Shown: piece after piece, positions 1-10,379 of the stretch
Position numbering within the stretch: position 1 is the stretch's first letter
How the letters are laid out: each line of letters starts with the position of its first letter
Assembly (NCBI GenBank): GCA_905182995.1
Contig: CAJJDP010000014.1
Location: 584,711 to 648,710, forward strand
Length of the DNA stretch: 64,000 nt
Reading direction: 5' to 3'
Source: Paramecium octaurelia
Taxonomy: Eukaryota; Ciliophora; Oligohymenophorea; Peniculida; Parameciidae
Position numbers and translations under genes: made by a program
Notes under the pieces: generated by a model
What the model was told of the DNA's origin: nothing
Database searches by the model: none
The model's input: the letters and a program-made list of their open reading frames with translations, nothing else

Positions 1-343
1 GTAATAGAAGATTTATATCCAAGGCAGCTGAAAGACACATTCCAATTTGTGAAAAATTAACAAGAAAACACTCCTTTCGTATTACTATTTAATTAACAAT
101 TAAGAAATCAAATATCAAAATAGAAAGAGCGTTCCCATTAAACAAAATAATTTAATGATGTTGACTCCTACAGCTATGTTACCTTAGATTTAAAGAAAAA
201 CCAATAAGTAATTAGAAACCGGAACTTTGCCTCCAATTGGAAATAGTTAAAAATTTTGTACAGAATGTGGAAATAGATTCTAGGCAAATCATAAATATTG
301 CGGTGGATGTGGACGTAAAAGAGAACCTGAAATTGTAATTTGA
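1..343 (+). CDS. C2HC/zinc-ribbon zinc-finger protein, 3' end
   Basis: The 5' end lies outside the window. The first exon reads in frame 3 and contains AAERHIPICEK, the second half of a C2HC finger of the ZC2HC1 type. Removing a 26-nt intron (79-104) moves the frame so that the last exon ends with a Cys4 zinc ribbon (FCTECGNRF followed by KYCGGCGRKR) just before the TGA at 341-343. Four TAA/TAG codons are read through as Gln. Such proteins usually bind metal through several C2HC fingers; the function is otherwise unknown. The fold call is good, the role is not. Confidence 0.75.
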
Positions 344-577
344 AATAACGCATTCATGACACACTTATTATTATATAAATATGATACACTTTTTCCAGTT
401 TTATTTTTTAATTATCTTATATTAAAAATTCTACTTGAGACTTATCGAATTCACATCCAAATACTTTCTACTAAATGAAATACTAATTATCCACTTTATT
501 CTGGATAGCAAAGAAAATTATAAATTCGAGTTTGTTAGATTTTCTAATAAAGAAATAAATTATGTAGATGAGATTTA
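344..577. other. intergenic spacer between convergent genes
   Basis: AT-rich spacer between the zinc-finger gene and the converging kinase gene. A short plus-strand open frame from 435 overlaps the kinase 3' end and has no domain or codon signal, so I treat it as chance. Confidence 0.5.
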
Positions 578-1847
578 TCATAAATCATCATTATTAACAA
601 AGGTCCAGCCTCCTAAATGAGCTTTAGATTCATCTACTATGCTCTGCATGTCAAATACATTTCCGTCGATTTTGGTATTGATTCTGATTTTCCTATTAGG
701 TTTTGGCATCGTTAATTCTCTATTATAAACAACCTCCCAATTGACATCATGAAAATATTGATGTGCCTTGATTTCTTCTGAGTCCCCTTTACCTGAGCCT
801 AGACGCTTGGCTGGATTTCGTTATAATAACTATTATAATTATAATGAATTGATACTGCTTTTAATAGATTTTTAGCCTCATTAGAAATATATGAAGGTAT
901 TTTGAGTTAAGCATTTTCAATATTATAAAACAATTCCTCTCTATTATTGGCATAATAAGGAGGTAATCCAACCAATAATTCATACATCACTACTCCTAAT
1001 AAGTACCAATCAACTGCCTTTCCATGACCAGATCTCTTTAACATTTCAGGTGCTAAATATGCAACTGATCCACAAAATGATCTAGCACCAGTACTAGGTT
1101 CTAAAATCCCTTCCTTGGATAATCCAAAATCTGTCAATAGTGCATGACCTTCAGCATCCAAAACAATGTTATCTGGTTTCAAATCTCTAAATATAATATC
1201 TCGTTTATGTAAATCCTCTAAGGCTAAGACAATTTCACAGAGATAGTTCTTTACTATGTTTTCAGGAAGTCTCTTTTACTTTTATAAGACTTCTCCCAAA
1301 TCTCCTCCTGGACAATAATCTAAAATCATAAACAATTTATCCTAGGTCTAGAATGCAAATCTTAATTTAACTATAAAGGGATGTGATGTAATTGACAATA
1401 CATTCCTTTCTGTTAAAGCATATCTAGTCAAATTATGTTCTAATTGTATTATAATATAAATGTACTCATAATTCTGCTTTTATGAAGTACTTTCATAGCA
1501 TATAACTAATTGTTTTTCTAAACCAAATATACTTCCCCGAAACTACCCTTTCCAATTAATCCAATCACTTAGAATTGCTAGGGTCCAATCTTCTCTTCTT
1601 CCTTATTCTTAATTGAATCAGAGTTTGTCGAAACTGTATTTGTTAATTATTATTTGTTAGAATGAGTTGAGTTTATTTTATTTATTCTCTCCTATTTGAT
1701 TTCTTATTGAGTTCGGTTGTTTGGAGAAGATGATTGTTTGTTAACAATATTCAAATTTTTGCATGAATAACTAGTTAATTGTGTTGGAGTTTATGCAAAA
1801 TTTTATTATGTCTATTATTAAATTCCTTGTTATTGTTATTAATTCAT
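578..1847 (-). CDS. AGC-family protein kinase
   Basis: Serine/threonine kinase of about 405 residues with two 26-nt introns (1440-1465 and 830-855). A Gln/Asn-rich N-terminus of about 100 residues starts at ATG 1845-1847, the only start that keeps the kinase frame. The kinase domain shows GKGSFGEV (P-loop), AMK (VAIK lysine), FRDLKPDN (catalytic loop, with Phe where AGC kinases usually have Tyr), DFGLSKEG, an RSFCGS activation loop and YLAPEM. The tail has the AGC-specific NPAKRLGSG and a WTF motif close to the end, resembling S6K/SGK/Akt-type C-tails. Substrate unknown. It lies 37 bp downstream of the ankyrin gene on the same strand. Confidence 0.9.
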
Positions 1848-1884
1848 CTAACCTCTTTTATATTAGAACATTTTAAGAATGACA

Positions 1885-2897
1885 TCATTTTAAGTGTTTT
1901 ATATCTAGACCATATTCATTTTCTACTCTTAAATTAAGATAAACAAATGACTTACATTATTTTTTGATGTCCTCATTGTAATTTTAGAATAAACGTTGAA
2001 TTTCTTCGTTTTGTGCATATTATTCAGCAGTTTTATGTTCTTTGTTTTTTTTAAATTAAATCGACTGTCTTTTCAATAACAACTAGACAATTGCTTTGTG
2101 ATTCTATTTACACGCATAATGCAATGGTGTATTACCTACGGAATCTTAGTGATTGATATCTGAACCTGCATTCATCAAGATCATCAAGACTTCTTCATGT
2201 CCACTAATATGTTATTAATCAATTCAATACTTGATGGCTGCTAAAATTAAAGGAGTCATGTGATCTTTGTTTTATGCATCAATAGCAATTTACTTAAATA
2301 TTAATGCAGATGTTAATTAAGCATTCCCATTTTTGGCGGCATAATGAAGTGCTGTGTTATCTAACATATCCTTAGCTGAAAGAGAAGCTCTTAGTTCTGA
2401 ATTGATCTTCTGTCTGGGAGGTAATTTTACTAAGATTTATTGATATCATTTATACAAATATTATGAACTAATGTAGGTTCCAATAATTAGAGACACCCTC
2501 CCGTATTATTGTTCTTACTCTCTTTAATGAACCATTAATTTAGTTATTTTTTTATATCTTCTAGCTCACCAGTCCTTGGAGATGTTGTTTCTAATGTTTT
2601 TGTAATACCCTAACTAGAGATTGGTATTTTAGGTTCATCAGCTTAACTTGTTTATCTCTTAGAACTTGATACATTCCTGTTTTAAAAGAAAGGTATCAAT
2701 TTATGTTAAGAGTGAGAACGATCAGTTGATGATTTGGTTTGTTATTTTAATTGAGAAACTGTCTTAGGAGTCATTATCTTTGAAGCATTTGTCTGTGATT
2801 TTGCTTAGCTCAGTCTCCTATTATTAGCATCTTGGATTTGCTTCAATTTATCAAGATATTCTTAAAGACTTGGCTTGCTATTACTGTTAATATTCAT
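1885..2897 (-). CDS. Ankyrin-repeat protein
   Basis: About 319 residues with introns at 2430-2455 (26 nt) and 2204-2230 (27 nt, carrying an in-frame TGA). The N-terminal half is Ser/Thr/Gln-rich and probably disordered. The C-terminal half has at least three ankyrin repeats, with cores NTALHYAAKNGN, MTPLILAAI and NTPLHYACKQNH. Ankyrin repeats bind protein partners; no catalytic domain is visible. A possible extra 3' intron (30 nt, a multiple of three) could be removed without changing the stop, so the last residues are uncertain. Confidence 0.85.
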
Positions 2898-3441
2898 TTA
2901 TTATTTTTCTAAAATATAAATAATATAATAATTTATAAATATCAATTTGCATATCATCAAATTGATTAATTCTATGTTCAATTTCCTTTTCAATACTTGA
3001 GATTAACTTAGTATTTGAATGAGTAAATCCACAATACTATTTAACCATAAATCAATTAAATTTCTATATTTCATTTTCATCATATATAGTATTTATTATC
3101 ATTGCCCTACTTGCTTTATCTAATTATCTTCATAACAAATAATAGAGCTAATATCTCTTAAACATATCTCATTGTTGAATAATCTTTCTTTTCAACGCCT
3201 TTCATATTCGAATTACATAACTTACTATATGACAGAACAAATTTAATTATCAAAATGAATACCTAATGATAGTAATGGTTTATAGATTTACATTTTATCT
3301 GAACATAAGTGTTTAACAATTAATTGATGGAAACAATCCTTTAAAATGAAAAGGAAATTTCAAATTACTTTTGAGTATAATATTATGGTTAATTGATTTA
3401 AAATATCAAAAAAAAGATCATAAATCACTTTTATTTATATA
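2898..3441. pseudogene. AT-rich gap with a possible decayed gene on the minus strand
   Basis: On the minus strand, around 2900-3150, there is a protein-like frame (pieces such as SRAMIINTIYDENEIQKFN and FMVKQYCGFTHSNTK) broken by a TGA exactly where a Trp codon would fit. An upstream ATG frame cannot be joined to it with a plausible tiny intron. This may be a pseudogene, or chance coding in a one-stop-codon genome. The rest of the interval shows nothing. Confidence 0.3.
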
Positions 3442-5410
3442 TCAATTTTTTTACTATAATTACTGCTATTTCATCATTCTTAATCTTTTAGATTGCTCAA
3501 TGGAATCAAAGTAGTAAGGTTAACAATTTTATTATTAGTATCTTTAATCTTATTATTATTATAAAGGTTGAGTTCTTTCTTACATCTAATTCAAATCTTA
3601 GTTGTATTGTTATCGCAATGTTTCTAATAACATATTAATAAATACAATAAAACTAAGATTATTGAGTTTGTTGTTATTCTAAAATATTTTATGCTGGTTT
3701 CAAAGGCCCATATACAAACCTATCCTTGTCATCTGCTGGATTATATAGAAATGGATGAGGATTACCTAATTATATAATTAATTATTACTGGAAATGGACT
3801 TCTAATACTCTATCTATTCCTATGTCAATGGAGGAGAGGATAATGGATAATATTTAATATTCTTATTGTTCAAATGCTTGATTTCATATTGGTTTAATGT
3901 TTATTACATGTCTAATATTAGTATAAAGTTTACTCCCAATAGTATCCTCGATGCCACCCAACTGTTGGATATTTTATTTGAATAGTTTAACTTATTCAGG
4001 AGGAGAAGGATCATTTATTGCTTAGAGATATTGAATTTATCTCTTTTAAAATTCACTGACATCATGAGGGTCTTTGAAATATGTTGGCTACTTAATTATT
4101 TGACCTAACTAATTTGAATTAACATTAAAGTCTAAATAATTATTGGGAACTGGAACGAATTAACTCCCTAACATGTGATCCATCAATAAGTGTTTTTATT
4201 AAATGGGCTTGCTATTTTCTTATTGAACCTTAGCATTTTCTAGAGTTTATGAATATTGGAGTAATTATCTAGATAAATTGTTTCATTACCCTGAATCTGC
4301 TAACAAAGTTTAACGAGAGAAATGATCAAGCAAAGAATTTTGCTATGGTATATTCAATTGTTATTGATAATAAGTGGGTGCTTAGGGATATGCTTGGCCA
4401 AGGTTCTAGCAAACACTAAAATGAGATGTAAATAATACTCTCGATCGAATTATTCCATAACCTAAGGGAATTGATCAGGATGCTTTATGTTAGGGTTTTA
4501 GCAGAAGTTGGATGCGGTTTATTTGAAAACTAAGAAGAAATTTCTTATATTTACAATCCTTCTCCATTTAATTGGTTGTTATATTTAATAATAATACTTA
4601 AATAATTATATTGCAATACAGAAATTGGCTATCTAGAATTCTTTATTATGAAAAGGAAGATATTTAAGAATAAGATAACAATAGTCATCAAAATACTAAT
4701 TTGACTTTTCATCATTAAAGAATTCTAATTTTGGAGAGAATACTTCTGATAAATAGTCTTTATTTTCTTCTTATTTTTCAAAAGACCAATCTTCCAATTT
4801 GAAATCTGAAACTTTTGGTTGTATATTTAATACTTCTAATTTTGATTGAGGAATTTCTGTTGCTTGTTATGAAAAGATTTGTTAAAGCTATTCCTACTTT
4901 TCTGACTTCTAATCAACAGATTAAACTTATTGTTGCCTCTTTCTTCTTTGCTCTTCAAACTTTACTTTCTACAATTATCTCATTCACCTAATATTTGATA
5001 TCAAAATTTCTGATAAATTCATCCTACCAAGCCTTACTAGCCTTAAAGTTTGGAATGCTAAATAATTCTATAGCTTTTTATTTTAACTAAGATCTCCTAA
5101 CTCTCCTTCTCAATTCCACACTCTCCTTTATGATCCATTATCTGAGTTCCTCTTCTGCCTTTGTGTTGAGTTTCTTTCTTCCACATCCAGGTTTGCGAGC
5201 AATTCCATCTTGATACCATCTTCTTAGGTTTTTAATTGAGGTGTTGTATTTCTCACTTAAGATTTAATACATCTCAAGGGATGAGTCTTTTTGTAAGCTC
5301 TCTAAAATATGTTGTTTGTCTTCCTAACCCAAGATATTGTATTTCTTCAAGGCTTTATTCTTCTTATTTTAACGCTTGGTATTGGAGTTGCTGCTATTGT
5401 TATAGTTCAT
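3442..5410 (-). CDS. CENP-B/Pogo-type HTH DNA-binding protein, Gln-rich
   Basis: About 612 residues after removing six introns: 4969-4987, 4416-4438, 4269-4289, 3912-3933, 3766-3788 and 3624-3645 (19-23 nt; 130 nt in total, and the exon sum is a multiple of three). The N-terminus has a psq-like HTH (SIKNLRRWYQDGIARKPGCG), then RKKLNTKAEEELRQW and a second helix-turn-helix ending FKASKAWQDEF, the pattern of the CENP-B/Tc5 DNA-binding module of Pogo-type transposases. No DDE transposase domain follows; the remaining ~450 residues are Gln-rich with a few conserved-looking patches. It is probably a domesticated DNA-binding protein. The first intron (19 nt, GTG start) is the least certain. Confidence 0.8.
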
Positions 5411-5819
5411 TAGAAGTGATAATATTATTAAGGAATTTTATTCAAAGGGGGAGGTTAAGGTTGTACAAATCCTTGTATTAATTGGTATATTTATAATTAT
5501 AATTTTAACAATCTTACAATTTAAAATTTAATCTGCCTAACAAAGACAATTATAGATTAGTAATAAATTGCAAATTTAAAATATATATATATTATATATA
5601 TTAATATATATCATCAATAGCACACTCTTTGAACAGATTCTCTTGATGTTGTAGATCAACAATATTTCACTTCATCAACAAGATATCATTGTAATTTATT
5701 TCTCAGTTGTTTAAAGATGATGATGATGACTGTATGATTAATATTTAAATGTTATCTCTCGTCCATCATAGGACAGCTTATAACAAATTTTAAATGCCTT
5801 CATAGATATAACATTAAAA
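5411..5819. other. intergenic region
   Basis: About 400 bp of AT-rich DNA with a TA-repeat block near 5580-5612. It probably holds the 5' region of the CENP-B-like gene and the 3' region of the Y14 gene. I see no gene. Confidence 0.5.
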
Positions 5820-6265
5820 TCATTATTTCTTCACTTGTTTCAATGCCCCTTTTTTGTTAGGTTTTTTGAATGCCCAGTCTACTTGAATCTTTTTGCCGCA
5901 GATTCCATCTGATTTGTTAACACCATTCAAAGCATCTGAAGCGTGTGAAAATTCACTAAACTCAATTAATGCATAACTAATAATAATTATTAGCTTCTAC
6001 CCTTTAACAAAGCCAGTTCTTCTATCAAGATTCAAATGAAGATTCTTAATTGGACCATATCTGCTGAAGGCATCAAATACATCATCTTCTTAAGCTTCTT
6101 CATGAATTCCCTTTGCAATTAGAATCCATCCCTCAACAGCTATATTATATAATTTAATGTTCTACATTTCATAGGTCCTGGTCCATCATCACTTTCTAAG
6201 GATTAGAAATTGCCTGCCTCTCCTTTGTATCTATCAGCATTGTCACTTACTTATTTTTTAGACAT
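5820..6265 (-). CDS. RBM8A: Exon-junction complex core RNA-binding protein Y14
   Basis: 131 residues with introns at 6140-6165 (26 nt) and 5977-6000 (24 nt). One RRM fills most of the protein and is close to Y14 throughout: the entry segment [20 protein letters not shown], then [20 protein letters not shown] (RNP1 region) and IQVDWAF. In other eukaryotes Y14 pairs with Mago and marks exon junctions after splicing, feeding mRNA localisation and nonsense-mediated decay; it acts in nucleus and cytoplasm. Length and domain layout match the family. The Arg/Ser-rich tail of animal Y14 is replaced by a short Lys-rich tail. Confidence 0.95.
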
Positions 6266-6393
6266 TAAATTATTTAATATATAGAGAAAGCATTAATTTA
6301 TAAACATCCCTTTTCTGAAATCCATTAGAATAGGTTCTTAACGAATAATAATGACCAGACCCAAATTTGTAAGTTAATTTTGAAATACACTGA

Positions 6394-8912
6394 TTGTATA
6401 TACTATAATGTAATTATCTTTTCATTTCTAAAACATCTTTTATATTTAGCCCACTGCTATGCTATGATAACTATTTTTGCATAAGTTGAATATTCTCTAT
6501 CCTAAATCTGGTTGCTTTTCTGACAAAACTCTATATACAGGATTTATGAACTTCATTCTACCATTCATACTTAAAAATTGACTCAATTTATCTCTAAATT
6601 AATATTAATTTCTTCTTACCCCAAAGCACTAGGATAACCACACTCTATTCCATAAATTAGCATTCTATGTAAAATCTCAGGATTATTAGAGTCAAATAGT
6701 TGATACTCCTCTTCTAAATTCTTTAATGTGTTTTAGTCAATTTGATTGTTACCCAATAAATCCAAGACATAACATTTTTCATTTGAATGTAATGCTTAGA
6801 AATCCTACAATCGCAACTTATTCTAAAAGAGATCGTCAGCTAAATTTTAGTATTTCTTAGTAAATTATTAATCTATTTTTAATGAATTTTTTGGCAAACC
6901 AGGATCAACAATCCATTACTACCATTAAAGATCTACTCCTTAAATATTATTTTCGAGAAGAAACCTCTTTAAAAGAGTTCTGAATTAATCTGAATTCAGA
7001 GTATTCTAAGAAACAATTAATCTTATAAACTCTTAGAATTTCACTTCTCCAATCTAAGATTCAAGTAATCTCAAATATTAACATCCTTTTTCATATGGAA
7101 TCACAGAGAAACAATCATCCGGATTTTGTTAGTTGATTTTTGGAGATAAAGAAGTGTAAGTGTGAGTAGCTCCAAAGTTACTTATGCTTTTCTATAAATC
7201 ATTATCCTAAATATATATTTGAAAATACTCCTAATAAGCCATGTAATGTCTATTGATCTTTTCCAAAAATCTTGCCTACCATTTTATTCTCGATAAAAGT
7301 AGTGATTCCCTCATTCAACCAAAAACATTCCCAATTCTAACATGTCATATTATTCCCAGACCATGAATGTATCATCTCGTGTATTACAACTGAAGCTTCA
7401 CTCTTATCCCCCACAATCAAGGAAGGTGACAAAAATGTCAAATTTGGATTCTCCATTCCTCCAAAAGGAAAGGCCTTTGGTAATACAACAACTGTGTATT
7501 AATTCCATTTATAAGGTGTTAAATATTCCTCAATAGTTGAAAGATATTTTTCCATATCAGAAAATTCATAGCTGCATTTATTTATTAAAATAGGTTCTGA
7601 AATTACAAATGTTCTCTCACTTATTTGTTTTTTCTCCAAGTCTCCAGCACAANTTGTATATACTATAATGTAATTATCTTTTCATTTCTAAAACATCTTT
7701 TATATTTAGCCCACTGCTATGCTATGATAACTATTTTTGCATAAGTTGAATATTCTCTATCCTAAATCTGGTTGCTTTTCTGACAAAACTCTATATACAG
7801 GATTTATGAACTTCATTCTACCATTCATACTTAAAAATTGACTCAATTTATCTCTAAATTAATATTAATTTCTTCTTACCCCAAAGCACTAGGATAACCA
7901 CACTCTATTCCATAAATTAGCATTCTATGTAAAATCTCAGGATTATTAGAGTCAAATAGTTGATACTCCTCTTCTAAATTCTTTAATGTGTTTTAGTCAA
8001 TTTGATTGTTACCCAATAAATCCAAGACATAACATTTTTCATTTGAATGTAATGCTTAGAAATCCTACAATCGCAACTTATTCTAAAAGAGATCGTCAGC
8101 TAAATTTTAGTATTTCTTAGTAAATTATTAATCTATTTTTAATGAATTTTTTGGCAAACCAGGATCAACAATCCATTACTACCATTAAAGATCTACTCCT
8201 TAAATATTATTTTCGAGAAGAAACCTCTTTAAAAGAGTTCTGAATTAATCTGAATTCAGAGTATTCTAAGAAACAATTAATCTTATAAACTCTTAGAATT
8301 TCACTTCTCCAATCTAAGATTCAAGTAATCTCAAATATTAACATCCTTTTTCATATGGAATCACAGAGAAACAATCATCCGGATTTTGTTAGTTGATTTT
8401 TGGAGATAAAGAAGTGTAAGTGTGAGTAGCTCCAAAGTTACTTATGCTTTTCTATAAATCATTATCCTAAATATATATTTGAAAATACTCCTAATAAGCC
8501 ATGTAATGTCTATTGATCTTTTCCAAAAATCTTGCCTACCATTTTATTCTCGATAAAAGTAGTGATTCCCTCATTCAACCAAAAACATTCCCAATTCTAA
8601 CATGTCATATTATTCCCAGACCATGAATGTATCATCTCGTGTATTACAACTGAAGCTTCACTCTTATCCCCCACAATCAAGGAAGGTGACAAAAATGTCA
8701 AATTTGGATTCTCCATTCCTCCAAAAGGAAAGGCCTTTGGTAATACAACAACTGTGTATTAATTCCATTTATAAGGTGTTAAATATTCCTCAATAGTTGA
8801 AAGATATTTTTCCATATCAGAAAATTCATAGCTGCATTTATTTATTAAAATAGGTTCTGAAATTACAAATGTTCTCTCACTTATTTGTTTTTTCTCCAAG
8901 TCTCCAGCACAA
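6394..8912. repeat. perfect 1259-bp direct repeat split by one N (6394-7652 / 7654-8912)
   Basis: Bases 6394-7652 and 7654-8912 appear identical, with a single N at 7653 between them. The second copy continues smoothly into the M1 peptidase N-terminus, the first into the spacer before Y14. This is what overlapping contig ends joined without merging look like. Collapsing the repeat gives one intact peptidase gene. Confidence 0.9.
6422..7652 (-). pseudogene. M1 peptidase, truncated copy (assembly duplicate)
   Basis: This is the 3' part of the metallopeptidase gene described at 7682-9723, repeated exactly, with the same intron positions (6594-6619, 7207-7228) and stop. It has no N-terminal part because the repeat begins at the N at 7653. 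It is most likely an artefact, not a second gene. Confidence 0.8.
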
Positions 8913-9723
8913 ATAGCAAAGAGATATGCAGGAATTGCAACAGGTTAATTAAATAAGAATATATTCTTGTCTCCCTAAGTGGTTTCTTTGATTATCAATC
9001 CCGACCCATATGCTTTTAAAGGAGCCGGAACAATCAATTCAATATCGAAAGTTGATTTCATAGATGGACTATCTTAACAGGGAAACTTATAATTTACATT
9101 AAAATATTTACTAATGTTCTTGCATAAATCGGCTCTGATTGGGTAAATAAGAAAGGGTGCTTATTACCAAATGTTTAAGAAGGTTAAAGCCAATTCAACG
9201 CTACTTATTCATTCTGCACATTTTATTATGTCGAATATGTGATTTCTATCTGAAATTCTTCATTTGCTTATTTTTAGGTTATTATCTCTAATTGATCTCC
9301 CAAATCATTAACTACTTATTATTTATAGTTGAATTGAGTGTCTTCATTATTTACACTTACCTTTTGAACATTCAACAGTTTAGTATCTAATAAGACTTTA
9401 TTAATATCCTTGACAGCCTTCATCTTCAAAGTCACACTTCCTATTAGTTATTACTATTTAAAATCAATTTCAATCTTTATTGACGTGTTCAGTGTTACAA
9501 CCTCTTCTAAATTAGATAATGAGCATTTATCCAATTTATTAAATATTGTCCCTTATAATGATTATTCTTCTGATTGAAATTGGTTAAGAGATTACTACTT
9601 TGAATTTTGTTTTCTTATTTTAGATGAAACCAATAGTATTACTCCTATTACACCTAATCCTAATACACCAAACATCGATTTCTTATAATATCTACTAAGA
9701 TAGAATTATCTCAAGGTTTACAT
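7682..9723 (-). CDS. Membrane-anchored M1 zinc metallopeptidase (LTA4H/aminopeptidase B-like)
   Basis: 655 residues with introns at 9086-9111 (26 nt), 8467-8488 (22 nt) and 7854-7879 (26 nt). A short N-tail is followed by one hydrophobic segment around residues 20-38 (FGVLGLGVIGVILLV), unusual for the normally soluble LTA4H branch. The core has the exopeptidase motif GGMENP (about residue 323) and the zinc site HEMIH plus downstream NEG (about 352-375), with WSGNNMTCQNWECFWLNEG matching the LTA4H/aminopeptidase B pattern. A helical C-terminal domain ends the protein, as in LTA4H. It should remove N-terminal residues from peptides; whether it has epoxide hydrolase activity cannot be judged. 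Confidence 0.92.
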
Positions 9724-10071
9724 TAATATTTTTATATATTTTATTATGTTATAAGAATTATAAAATCATTAAGATCATATTAACTGTAAAATATATACTT
9801 ATCCAAATATTATTATTGTATAAGAAGAAACTCCATAATTTAAATCCAAAAGAATTATTTAATCTAAAATGAAAATTGTCTTATAAACCACATCAAATCG
9901 ATACACTTTAGTAACATAATCATAATTTTTAATCGCAAGGATGCATTCTCAAAGGAAATTGAGTTTATTTCAACAGCTTATGAAAAAAAGAAAAGAAAAA
10001 TATTAAATAAACCTTTATTGGTTCCTTTGATATATTGTTTATTTTAGTTATTTTGTATTTTATAAAATTAT
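9724..10071. other. intergenic region
   Basis: About 350 bp of AT-rich DNA between two minus-strand genes. It holds the upstream region of the M1 peptidase and the 3' flank of the CDCA7-like gene. No gene seen. Confidence 0.5.
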
Positions 10072-10328
10072 TCATCTCTTTAAGGAGTTAATCGATTAAT
10101 CTTATTTGATTTTTTTTACAATGAGACTGTAGGTGTCACTGTCTTGATATTGCAACAAGTAAGCAACTTCTCTCTTTACGTTTTTGGCAGGAAATGACTT
10201 ATAATTTTGTAATATCTTATTTAATGATTATTGTTTGTCATTACTGACTTATTTACTGTTTTTTTATTTCATTTTTTATGATATCACATTAACTTTCTCA
10301 TTGTTCTATTTATGATTATTATTATTGC

Positions 10329-10379
<51 letters not shown>

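Noticed and set aside
5236-5481. Plus-strand 81-codon ORF
   Set aside because: Antisense to the N-terminus of the CENP-B-like gene.
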